Source: an uncultured Chthoniobacterales bacterium (GTDB lineage: Bacteria; Verrucomicrobiota; Verrucomicrobiia; Chthoniobacterales; UBA10450). From it: DNA of 43,751 nucleotides. The stretch lies in NCBI GenBank assembly GCA_902805675.1, contig CADCTA010000056.1, forward strand, positions 1-43,751, written 5' to 3'. Shown in pieces: positions 1 through 6,626 of the stretch (positions within the stretch are counted from its first letter, which is position 1; the number at the start of each line of letters is the position of its first letter). The notes under the pieces were generated by a model. The model was not told the DNA's origin. It was given only the letters and a program-made list of their open reading frames with translations, and did not search any database. A program made the position numbers and the translations under genes.

Positions 1-282
1 GACCGTCTCACCGACACAGACGTTTCTGCGCGGCTAAAGGAAGCCAGCTTCGCAGAGTTCGACTCGGCGCCGTTTAGCTGGTCCTACAACTTTCCGAACT
101 GGGAAGCGCTGTGGGAGTTCGCCTCCGGGCCGGGGCTGTTCGGCCAGAAGTTCGCTGCGCTCGGAGAAAGCGTGAAGGAGCAGGTGCGCGTGCACCTGAC
201 GGGTGAGTTTGCCGCTTACCGGCAGGACGACGGCAGCTACTTGATCCCGCACACCTGCCGGTTGTGGTGGGGCCGACGGTGA
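1..282 (+). CDS. C-terminal end of a class I SAM-dependent methyltransferase (partial)
   Basis: Frame 1 is open from the first base to a TGA at 280-282, giving 93 residues without a start, so the gene begins outside the window. The last part reads DDGSYLIPHTCRLWWGRR, with a GPGLF segment and a GE.VKEQVRVHLTGEFAAYR stretch before it. This arrangement is typical of the tail of type-11 methyltransferases, where the end of the Rossmann core (a DGSY/IP.. strand) closes the protein. The SAM-binding motifs would lie upstream and cannot be checked, so substrate and exact family are unknown. The call rests on tail similarity from memory only. Confidence 0.55.
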   Translation, partial: DRLTDTDVSARLKEASFAEFDSAPFSWSYNFPNWEALWEFASGPGLFGQKFAALGESVKEQVRVHLTGEFAAYRQDDGSYLIPHTCRLWWGRR

Positions 283-331
283 TCTCCGGTCACCACGTCG
301 CAAAGGCGAAAAACTACCGAAAAATCTACTT

Positions 332-343
332 GACCGATCGGTC
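332..343. promoter_or_regulatory. Palindromic operator candidate for the TetR gene
   Basis: GACCGATCGGTC is a perfect 12-bp palindrome lying 11 bp before the proposed TetR start. TetR-family repressors commonly bind palindromes of the form TAGACCG.CGGTCTA, and this one matches on its right side (GGTCTA). The left edge also forms TTGACC, which could serve as a -35 element. Binding here would therefore block the regulator's own promoter, giving autorepression. This is inferred from position and symmetry. Confidence 0.55.
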
Positions 344-354
344 TACAGTCGCCA

Positions 355-975
355 ATGTTCAGCGTGCCCCGAGTCAGCGACATGAAAGAGCGTCTCACCG
401 ACGCCGCGACGGATCTCATCTGGGAGAACAGCTACGGCTCCACCTCGGTCGATGCGATCTGCGAGCGCGCCGGGGCCAAAAAGGGAAGCTTCTACTACTT
501 CTTCAAGTCGAAGTCGGAGCTGACGGCCGCGGCGTTAGAGGCAGACTGGAACAAGAAGCGCGCGGAGATGGACGCGATCTTTTCGCCCACCGTTCCGCCC
601 CTCGAGCGCATCGAGCGTTATTTGGACTTCGTCTACGAGAGCCTCGCGGAGCGTCAGAAGCAGTGCGGTTCGATTCTCGGATGCCCGATGCTGAGTATCG
701 GCACCGAAATCAGCACGCAGGACCAGGTGGTTCGCGATACCGTGAACCGCATTCTCGAGCGAAAGATGAAATACTTCGTCTCCGCGATCCGCGATGCGCA
801 CGCACAAGGTTTGATCGTCGCGCCGGACCCGGAAGCGAAAGCGAACGCGCTGTTTGCCTGTTACCACGGCACCCTCGCCCACGCGCGGATCAAAAACTGC
901 CTCGAGTCGGTCAAGACTTTCAAGCACGTCGCGCTGGACATGCTGGGAGCGAAATCGGCGGCCGCTCCGGCGTGA
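355..975 (+). CDS. TetR/AcrR-family transcriptional regulator
   Basis: A 206-residue protein with an N-terminal helix-turn-helix (about residues 12-57): ERLTDAATDLIW, then the T-S-V-D-A-I-C-E-R-A-G turn and the KGSFYYFFKSK recognition segment, which is diagnostic of TetR DNA-binding domains. The C-terminal ligand domain contains the CGSILGCPMLSIGTE stretch seen in one TetR subgroup. Such proteins are dimeric repressors released by a small ligand; the ligand cannot be read from the sequence. ATG 355 keeps the PRVSD lead-in usual in this subgroup; ATG 382 (MKERLT) is the alternative. A palindrome lies just upstream, and a second inverted repeat lies just downstream, in front of the genes at 1032-2172, which are likely its targets. 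Confidence 0.9.
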   Translation: MFSVPRVSDMKERLTDAATDLIWENSYGSTSVDAICERAGAKKGSFYYFFKSKSELTAAALEADWNKKRAEMDAIFSPTVPPLERIERYLDFVYESLAERQKQCGSILGCPMLSIGTEISTQDQVVRDTVNRILERKMKYFVSAIRDAHAQGLIVAPDPEAKANALFACYHGTLAHARIKNCLESVKTFKHVALDMLGAKSAAAPA

Positions 976-995
976 TCTCTTTTTTTTATCAATTC

Positions 996-1009
996 ACTAG
1001 ACGCCTAGT
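996..1009. promoter_or_regulatory. Inverted repeat upstream of 1032, possible TetR operator
   Basis: ACTAG-acgc-CTAGT has perfect 5-bp arms around a 4-bp centre, in the 56-bp gap between the TetR stop (975) and the ATG at 1032. It contains a CTAGAC half-site reminiscent of TetR-type operators, but differs from the 332-343 palindrome, so binding by the same protein is a guess. It sits where a promoter for the downstream genes would be. A T-run at 979-987 just before it could help terminate the TetR transcript. Confidence 0.4.
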
Positions 1010-1031
1010 CAACTACACACACGGAACGCGT

Positions 1032-1376
1032 ATGAATACAAAGCCCGAATCACAGACATTCCTCCAGCCGCCGGCCGTCCCGGTCGCCGAGGTGAAAGCG
1101 CGGCTTCAGCACGACTACGAAGCAGCTTACCCGCAACTGGCCGAGATCATTCACCTCGTCATCGACGAGGAAGAATGGAACGCGAGGGAGCTGTCATTCC
1201 CTCACCTCTTCCTTCCTGATCTCGTGGCAGCGCACATCGAGAAACTCAATCTCCAGCCGCTCGGCACGAACGACAGCGGAGCGCCGAGCAAGCGAACCGC
1301 GTTCGCCTCGTCAGCAACACACAGCCGCGCAGCTGAATTCATTCATGCGCCGGAATCTGAGCTGCGCGCAGCTTGA
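1032..1376 (+). CDS. Hypothetical 114-residue protein
   Basis: The reading frame is open far upstream, but its first sensible start is ATG 1032, just behind the inverted repeat at 996-1009, because the upstream part only shadows the TetR gene. The protein is acidic and soluble, with no signal peptide or membrane segment. It has a coherent core at about residues 16-75 (AEVKARLQHDYEAAYPQLAE, then VIDEEEWNARELSFPHLFLPDLVAAHIEKL) and a low-complexity tail. I do not recognise the family. Its place between a TetR gene and a secreted SnoaL-like protein suggests co-regulation. Confidence 0.5.
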   Translation: MNTKPESQTFLQPPAVPVAEVKARLQHDYEAAYPQLAEIIHLVIDEEEWNARELSFPHLFLPDLVAAHIEKLNLQPLGTNDSGAPSKRTAFASSATHSRAAEFIHAPESELRAA

Positions 1377-1416
1377 GAATAGAAGACGAGCACAGCCGTA
1401 ACGAGCAACACCACAT

Positions 1417-1605
1417 ATGAACTTAACAGCCAGCAGGAAGGATCGCGCACGAGTCGCGACGCAACGCAGCACACCACGAGGATTATTCCGCCGGCGGCCA
1501 CGCCAACACGATCCGCTGCTCGTGCTGAGCATGTCGCGGTTCAACTTCGCGGACGGCTGGGAGCGCACCTTCAGCCCGATCAAAGCCCACGATCGGGGCA
1601 TCTAA
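1417..1605 (+). CDS. Doubtful small ORF, 62 residues
   Basis: ATG 1417 to TAA, ending 3 bp before the SnoaL-like gene at 1609. The second half (LLVLSMSRFNFADGWERTF) looks protein-like and the tight spacing would suit translational coupling. The first half is Arg/Thr-rich and resembles random GC-rich translation. No known motif, no clear ribosome-binding site. It may be a small peptide gene or simply the leader of the 1609 transcript. The rest of the 1377-1608 interval holds nothing else I can support. Confidence 0.25.
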   Translation: MNLTASRKDRARVATQRSTPRGLFRRRPRQHDPLLVLSMSRFNFADGWERTFSPIKAHDRGI

Positions 1606-1608
1606 CTT

Positions 1609-2172
1609 ATGAAGCTGACCAACAACATCCTCGCCGCGTCCCTCGCGCTTTTCATTACTGGGGCCGCGGCTGCTGCGGGCCCCACCGTTACCGTCGGCGA
1701 ACCTGCTGCGGAGCAACACACGGAGCGGAGCTCGGCTCAACACATAGCCATCGTGCGCAAAGCCCTGGACGAAGGCCAGGTGCGCGGCCGCATGGACACG
1801 TTCTACGACTTGTTCGATCCCGGGTTCGTGGACCATACGCCGCTGCCCGGTTCCTCCGCGACGCGCGAAGGCGTGCGTCATCTCTACATCGCGTTGCGGG
1901 ACGCTTTTCCGGATCTCCGCGCGACGAGCGAAATCGAGCGAGGCGAGGGAGATCTGGTCACCGTCCGCCGCACGTTCGAGGGCACGCACACCGGCGCCCC
2001 GCTCATGAGGGTGCTAACGGGCGGTCGTGCGGTGCGATTCGAGGCGCTGGACATCGTGCGCGTGACCCGCGGCAAGATCACGGAGCGCTGGGGCGTGATG
2101 GATCTCCCGGGGCTGCTGCTGCAACTGCGCGGGGCTCCACACGCCGCACCCAAAGAGTTCGCGCTGCGGTGA
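1609..2172 (+). CDS. Secreted SnoaL-like ester cyclase-family protein
   Basis: 187 residues. The N-terminus MKLTNNILAASLALFITGAAAAAG is a clear signal peptide, so the protein is exported. Residues about 45-170 form a SnoaL/NTF2-like alpha+beta fold: IVRKALDEGQVRGRMDTFYDLFDPGFVDH, REGVRHLYIALRDAFPDL, then the TVRRTFEGTHTGAP and RITERWGVMD-type strands (here KITERWGVMDLPGLL). Cytoplasmic members of this family include polyketide cyclases and many proteins of unknown activity that bind small hydrophobic molecules in a cone-shaped pocket. The catalytic Asp/His pair of SnoaL cannot be assigned safely. It follows the TetR block and may be co-regulated with it. Confidence 0.75.
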   Translation: MKLTNNILAASLALFITGAAAAAGPTVTVGEPAAEQHTERSSAQHIAIVRKALDEGQVRGRMDTFYDLFDPGFVDHTPLPGSSATREGVRHLYIALRDAFPDLRATSEIERGEGDLVTVRRTFEGTHTGAPLMRVLTGGRAVRFEALDIVRVTRGKITERWGVMDLPGLLLQLRGAPHAAPKEFALR

Positions 2173-2403
2173 CTCGCAATCGTGGCTCGATTCGCAGTCG
2201 CCTGCGGACTGTAACGCTCACGTCGATGCCAGAGGAGCGGGCCATCGCACTAAGTCCCCGCCGATCGCTCGAGCAACGCCTCCCAGATTTGCTGGCGGGC
2301 TGATTGAGTACGTCTCCGCGTGCAAATTTCTGAGGCGTGCGCTTCCCGGTGCTTGAGACATTGTCAGACAGCGCGCAACGCTCAGCGCACAGGATTTTTT
2401 CCA

Positions 2404-2423
2404 TTGCTACCTTTTGCTACCTT
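2404..2423. repeat. Tandem 10-bp repeat, two perfect copies
   Basis: TTGCTACCTT occurs twice back to back. It lies about 110 bp from the tRNA fragment and may belong to the same integration remnant, because short direct repeats often flank recombinase-binding regions. The link is inference. Confidence 0.6.
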
Positions 2424-2443
2424 CTGACGAGTATTCAGCAAAA

Positions 2444-2528
2444 CGACGCATAACCGTGAAACTCGCGAAATCCGATTTTCCCTCGTAAGAGGCAGCCGTG
2501 ATCACCGGCGCTTAACGGTGAAACACGC
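2444..2528. repeat. Pair of imperfect 23-bp direct repeats
   Basis: Copies at 2444-2466 and 2506-2528 match at about 19 of 23 positions. On the minus strand both read GCG.GTTTCAC.GTTA.GCG..G, 62 bp apart. They abut the 3' side of the tRNA fragment. Paired direct repeats next to a tRNA are the layout of arm-type integrase sites, but no integrase gene is present. Confidence 0.55.
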
Positions 2529-2535
2529 AATTGAC

Positions 2536-2576
2536 GGATTATGACTCCCCTGCTCTAACCGCTGAGCTATAGGCCC
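2536..2576 (-). pseudogene. 5' half of a CAU-anticodon tRNA (Met/Ile2-like), truncated
   Basis: On the minus strand from 2576 the sequence reads GGGCCTA (acceptor 5' strand), TA, GCTC-AGCGGTTA-GAGC (complete D arm), A, GGGGA, then the loop GTCATAA with a CAT anticodon, then TCC. The canonical tRNA would continue with the rest of the anticodon stem, a TTC arm and TAGGCCC. None of these is found downstream within the non-coding stretch, so this is a half gene, not a functional tRNA. The break lies immediately 3' of the anticodon loop, a common crossover point for tyrosine integrases. Position 32 is G where C is usual. Confidence 0.75.
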
Positions 2577-2946
2577 GCTCGCGCACCAACGAATCACATC
2601 GTGTGGCGCCTGACCAATGCCGAATGCGCTCGCCGCTGTCGCCACGAGAGGGCGTGCTTCGGGTTCTCGCCGCGCGCGGTGCTACGTCCGCCTGTGCGCC
2701 CACCTGACATGGCTATTCGCGCCGAATGTCCATGCACCCCAGCAGTCGATCGCTCCTCGCTCAGCCGGACGAAAGTTTGCGTCGGACGCGGGGTTGCGCC
2801 GACTTTCAGACGCGCGGTCGTGTTATGCAAAATACTGGAGTATAGTAGCTTGTGAATCACACTCCAATTCCGGAATCCCGGAGGTCTGCGGCGACCATCT
2901 TCTACCTACATCCGCCAGCCCAATCCTCGTCGTATCAGTCGCACAG

Positions 2947-4191
2947 ATGGAACTGAGAACGATCGGCAGGGGGGGAGTCATCCGCGGGACGACGAAGCAG
3001 AACATCAGCCCAATTGGGCGCCAAGGTGGTAGCGCGACGTTCCCGATTATCGTTCTTTCACACCTCGGCTGGGACTGGGTCTGGCAACGTCCGCAGCAGT
3101 TCCACTCACGGCTTTCGAAAACGCATCCCATCCTTTTCGTTGAAGGTCCCGTCGTAACGGAAGGCCTCACGACGTCGCGCGCCACCCTGCGCGAAGTGTC
3201 CGATTATCCGAACATCGTCGTCCTGCAGATGCAGATGCCGACCGCGCGCTGGAGTGACGGCGCGTGGGTGGATGCTGAGCGGCGGCGGATCGTGCAGTCG
3301 GTGCTCGAAGGTCCTCTCGGCCGCACCTTCGAGAATCCTGTGCTCTGGTTCTACGACCCAATGGCGGTGACGTCGTTTCTCGGGCATATGGATGAAGTCG
3401 CGGTCGTTTATGACTGCATGGATGAACTCTCGCAATTCAAAGGCGCGCCACCCGAGCTGGTTCGCCGCGAGCGCGAGTTGCTCAACGCCACCGATGTCGT
3501 CTTTGCCGGCGGGCCGAAGATGGCGAAATCAAAGCGTCGCTACAATTCGAACACGCACTCATACGGCTGCGGCGTAGACATCAAGCACTTCGGTAGAGCG
3601 CGGCATGCTGCGACTAAGGTCCCGGCAGACGTGGCGCAGTTCTCCGGGCCGATCCTCGGTTACGTCGGCGTGGTCGACGAGAGGCTCGACTACGAACTGC
3701 TCCGCAAGCTCGCGGACCATAATCCTGGCTGGAACATCGCAATCGTCGGACCTCACACAAAGGTGGATCCGGCTGAGTTCCCGCAGCGCGACAATCTGCA
3801 CTTCCTCGGTGGACGCGATTACTCGCAGCTGCCGGCTTACGCAAAGGGGTTCGACCTTTGCATGATGCCGTTCGCGAAGAACGAGGCGACGGAATTCATC
3901 AATCCGACTAAAGCGCTTGAGTACATGGCAACCGGCACCCCGATCGTATCGACGGACGTGGAGGATGTGGTGCTGCAATTTAGCGAAGTCGTCAGCATCG
4001 CGACGACGCACGAAGAATTCATCGCCGCGTGCGAAGAGCGCCTGGAGCAGCCAGACGCTCCGCGTATCGCCGCAGGCTTGAAGATGGCGAAGAATAACTC
4101 CTGGGAGTCGATCGTGGCGCAGCTGGAAAAGCACGTCGAGGACGTGCTCCAAAGCAGCGAGACGGTCGCGACGAGTAGCAGCGCAGCATGA
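2947..4191 (+). CDS. GT-B fold glycosyltransferase (GT1/GT4-like)
   Basis: 414 residues from ATG 2947. The N-terminal domain opens with FPIIVLSHLGWDWVWQRPQQ, the lead of a glycosyltransferase group often found beside or fused to UDP-galactopyranose mutase. It continues with LWFYDPMAV and VVYDCMDELSQFKGAP. The C-terminal nucleotide-sugar domain has GPILGYVGVVDERLD, DNLHFLGGRDYSQLPAY and NPTKALEYMATGTPIVSTD, the usual GT4 donor-binding end. It probably transfers a sugar during exopolysaccharide or cell-surface glycan synthesis in the cytoplasm; donor and acceptor are unknown. The frame stays open to 2617, but that extension is not protein-like. No good ribosome-binding site precedes 2947, so the start is uncertain. 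It is followed on the same strand by the glycosidase-reductase fusion and treZ. Confidence 0.85.
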   Translation: MELRTIGRGGVIRGTTKQNISPIGRQGGSATFPIIVLSHLGWDWVWQRPQQFHSRLSKTHPILFVEGPVVTEGLTTSRATLREVSDYPNIVVLQMQMPTARWSDGAWVDAERRRIVQSVLEGPLGRTFENPVLWFYDPMAVTSFLGHMDEVAVVYDCMDELSQFKGAPPELVRRERELLNATDVVFAGGPKMAKSKRRYNSNTHSYGCGVDIKHFGRARHAATKVPADVAQFSGPILGYVGVVDERLDYELLRKLADHNPGWNIAIVGPHTKVDPAEFPQRDNLHFLGGRDYSQLPAYAKGFDLCMMPFAKNEATEFINPTKALEYMATGTPIVSTDVEDVVLQFSEVVSIATTHEEFIAACEERLEQPDAPRIAAGLKMAKNNSWESIVAQLEKHVEDVLQSSETVATSSSAA

Positions 4192-4200
4192 CCTGAGCAG

Positions 4201-4218
4201 GCCAGGGTTGGGCCTGGC
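4201..4218 (+). terminator. Short hairpin between glycosyltransferase and fusion gene
   Basis: GCCAGG-gttggg-CCTGGC forms a 6-bp GC-rich stem with a 6-nt loop, 10 bp after the glycosyltransferase stop. No T-run follows, so full termination is doubtful. It may only trim or attenuate the transcript into the next gene. Confidence 0.35.
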
Positions 4219-4263
4219 GTCGCCGTCGGAAAATGGCGCCGCGTCAGAGAGGGATAACTTCGT

Positions 4264-6537
4264 ATGACGCGAAACAACGACGAGCAGCGGCTGGAACTGT
4301 GGGGCGGCGTAGAGCCGACGATCAACCGAATCGGCGACCGCTACCTACGGCAGTTCGATCGAAACGGACATCGGGCGCGGCTCAGCGATCTGGACGAGTT
4401 CGCGCGGCTCGGATTGCGCACGCTGCGTTTCCCGATCCTGTGGGAAGAGATCGCGCCGGAATCGCCGGATACGCTCGACTGGACTGCGGTGGACGCGCCT
4501 CTGCAGCGCCTTCGCGAGCTCGGGATCCGGCCGATCGCCGGGTTGCTACATCACGGGAGCGGCCCGCGCTACACCAGCCTGGTGGACGCCGAATTTCCCG
4601 AGAAGCTCGCGAGATTCGCTCGCGCCGTCGCGGAGCGCTACCCGTGGATCGACGCCTACACGCCGGTCAATGAGCCGCTCACCACCGCCCGTTTCAGCGG
4701 CATGTACGGCCTCTGGTATCCGCACGGCCGCGACGAGCAGACCTTCGCGCAGTGTCTCATTAACCAATGCCGCGGGGTCGTGCTCGCGATGCGCGAGATC
4801 CGCGCCGTCAATCGCGCAGCCGAGCTCGTGCAAACCGACGATCTCGGCAAGATCTACAGCACGCCGAAGCTTCAGTATCAGGCCGACTTCGAGAACGAGC
4901 GGCGCTGGGTGACGTGGGATCTGCTGTCGGGAACGCTAAGTTCCGACCGGCCTATCTGGCATTGGCTTCGCAGCATCGGTGTGCCCGAGCGAGAGCTAGA
5001 GTCGTTTCAAGAGAGCCCCTGCCCGCCTGACATCATCGGCGTGAATCACTACGTCACGAGCGAGCGTCTGCTCGATGAGAACCTCGCTGCGCACCCGTCG
5101 GACACGCACGGCGGGAATGGCCGGGATCGGTATGCCGATGTCGTGGCAGTGCGATCGCGGCGGGAGGGAATCGCAGGAGCGGAAGGCGTGCTGCGCGAGG
5201 CGTGGCAACGCTATCATCTGCCGCTCGCCGTCACCGAGGCGCACATCGGTTGCACGCGCGAGGAACAATTGCGCTGGCTCTCTGAGATGTGGCAGGGCGC
5301 AGAAAAGCTGCGTCACGAAGGGGTCGACCTGCGCGCGGTGACCGTTTGGTCGCTGCTGGGCGCGTTCGATTGGAATAGCCTCCTCACCCGCGACGACGGC
5401 TGCTATGAATCCGGCGCCTACGATCTTCGCGGCGGAACACCGCGACCGACGGCGGTCGCAAAGATGATCGAAGAGCTGGCGCACGGCCGCGAGTTCGCTC
5501 ACCCAACGCTCGGAAGTCCCGGGTGGTGGCGGAGAAGTGTGCGGCTGCTGACGCAACCGGTGAGCGCACCGGAAAAAACGCACGTCGAGGTGTGCCAATG
5601 CCTCCCACCCAACTCACTGATCGAAGTCCCATCGGCGGCTTTCGCGGGTGACGAGCGCGCGTCCGGCCGGCCGATCCTGATCACGGGCGGAAATGGACGG
5701 CTGGCGCAAGGCTTTGTGCGCGCCGCCGAATTGCGTGGCCTCGCCTATCGTCTCTATTTGCACACCGACCTCGACGTTGCCGACAGCGAAGCAGTCGACC
5801 GCGCGCTGCGATCGTGCCAGCCATGGGCTGTGATCAACTGCGCGGGTTTCTCGCGAGTTGATGACGCAGAAGGCGATGCGCAAGCGTGTATGCGCGCGAA
5901 TACACAGGGCGCGGCGACGCTTGCAGCCGCCTGTGCGAGGACGAGCACGCCGTTGCTCACCTTCTCGTCGGACCACGTTTTCGACGGCAGCAAACGCCAC
6001 CCGTACTTGGAGAGCGATGCGCCGCATGCGCTCAACGTGTACGGCGACAGCAAGGTGCTCGCCGAACAGCAGGTGCTCGCTGCGTTACCAAGCGCGCTGG
6101 TGATCCGGCCCGGCGAAGTATTCGCGCCGCACGCCGACGCCGATTTTCTCGGCCATAGCCTCCGTGCTATCGCCCGCGGTGAGCGGGTGCGCGTGGAGAA
6201 CGATCTCCGGATTTCGGGCACCTATCTGCCGGACCTCGTCCACGCCGCGTTAGACCTGTTGATCGATGGCGAAGCGGGAGTCTGGCACCTGGCAAACAGC
6301 GGAGCCATCACCCCGGAGCAGTTGTTGATCGCTGCGGCGGATCTCCTTCACCTCGATGCTACCAAAATCGAGGGCGCGCCAGCGTGGCGTTTCCATCACG
6401 CAGCTCTGCGCCCGCGCTATCGGGTGCTCGACAGCGAACGCGGCCAGCTGCTCCCGCCACTCCACGGCGCGCTCGAACGGTACTGCCGCCAGGCGAACGT
6501 GGCCGAGCGGACGCGCGAGCTGCTCGCAGCGTCGTAG
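4264..6537 (+). CDS. Fusion: family 1 glycoside hydrolase-like domain + RmlD-type SDR reductase
   Basis: 757 residues; GAGGGA before ATG 4264 is a fair ribosome-binding site. Residues about 9-410 form a GH1/clan A barrel: LRTLRFPILWEEIAP, the acid/base motif TPVNEP (E137), a GVNHYVTSER segment and the putative nucleophile in LAVTEAH (E325). Residues about 468-750 are an extended SDR of the dTDP-4-dehydrorhamnose reductase type: ILITGGNGRLAQG nucleotide loop (475-483), SSDHVFDG, YGDSK catalytic Tyr/Lys (593, 597) and IRPGEVF. The enzyme therefore joins a retaining glycosidase fold to a nucleotide-sugar 4-ketoreductase. Together with the neighbouring glycosyltransferase it likely builds or edits a deoxysugar-containing glycan. 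No rmlA/B/C is in the window. The real sugar and the order of reactions are unknown. The protein has no signal peptide, so it acts in the cytoplasm. Confidence 0.85.
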   Translation: MTRNNDEQRLELWGGVEPTINRIGDRYLRQFDRNGHRARLSDLDEFARLGLRTLRFPILWEEIAPESPDTLDWTAVDAPLQRLRELGIRPIAGLLHHGSGPRYTSLVDAEFPEKLARFARAVAERYPWIDAYTPVNEPLTTARFSGMYGLWYPHGRDEQTFAQCLINQCRGVVLAMREIRAVNRAAELVQTDDLGKIYSTPKLQYQADFENERRWVTWDLLSGTLSSDRPIWHWLRSIGVPERELESFQESPCPPDIIGVNHYVTSERLLDENLAAHPSDTHGGNGRDRYADVVAVRSRREGIAGAEGVLREAWQRYHLPLAVTEAHIGCTREEQLRWLSEMWQGAEKLRHEGVDLRAVTVWSLLGAFDWNSLLTRDDGCYESGAYDLRGGTPRPTAVAKMIEELAHGREFAHPTLGSPGWWRRSVRLLTQPVSAPEKTHVEVCQCLPPNSLIEVPSAAFAGDERASGRPILITGGNGRLAQGFVRAAELRGLAYRLYLHTDLDVADSEAVDRALRSCQPWAVINCAGFSRVDDAEGDAQACMRANTQGAATLAAACARTSTPLLTFSSDHVFDGSKRHPYLESDAPHALNVYGDSKVLAEQQVLAALPSALVIRPGEVFAPHADADFLGHSLRAIARGERVRVENDLRISGTYLPDLVHAALDLLIDGEAGVWHLANSGAITPEQLLIAAADLLHLDATKIEGAPAWRFHHAALRPRYRVLDSERGQLLPPLHGALERYCRQANVAERTRELLAAS

Positions 6538-6626
6538 CGGCGAAACAGTCGCGCACATCCGCCTGCGCGGAGCGTCACGTTTAAGCAGCGAATGCCAACA
6601 CGGAGCAGCCGCTGAAAACACCGCAC

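Larger units (their letters stand above)
2173..2946. other. Non-coding stretch with tRNA fragment and direct repeats
   Basis: No convincing gene lies between the SnoaL-like gene and the glycosyltransferase. The interval holds a 10-bp tandem repeat (2404-2423), two 23-bp imperfect direct repeats (2444-2466, 2506-2528) and a 5' tRNA half (2536-2576). From about 2580 to 2946 the frame of the following glycosyltransferase is open, but its translation is Arg/Ser/Cys-rich and not protein-like. A weak promoter-like TATAGT lies at 2841-2846, next to the short symmetric motif ATACT-gg-AGTAT. Confidence 0.6.

Noticed and set aside
264-1376. A 370-codon open frame running through the TetR gene into the 1032-1376 gene
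   Set aside because: Its first two thirds are Arg-rich and only shadow the TetR frame; the protein-like part begins at ATG 1032.
2078-2404. Minus-strand frame next to the tRNA fragment, considered as an integrase remnant
   Set aside because: No integrase motif or conserved catalytic residues are readable; it partly overlaps the end of the SnoaL-like gene.
2617-2946. N-terminal extension of the glycosyltransferase to a 524-residue protein
   Set aside because: The extension is Arg/Ser/Cys-rich without domain features, and the GT-B fold begins near residue 30 of the 2947 start.
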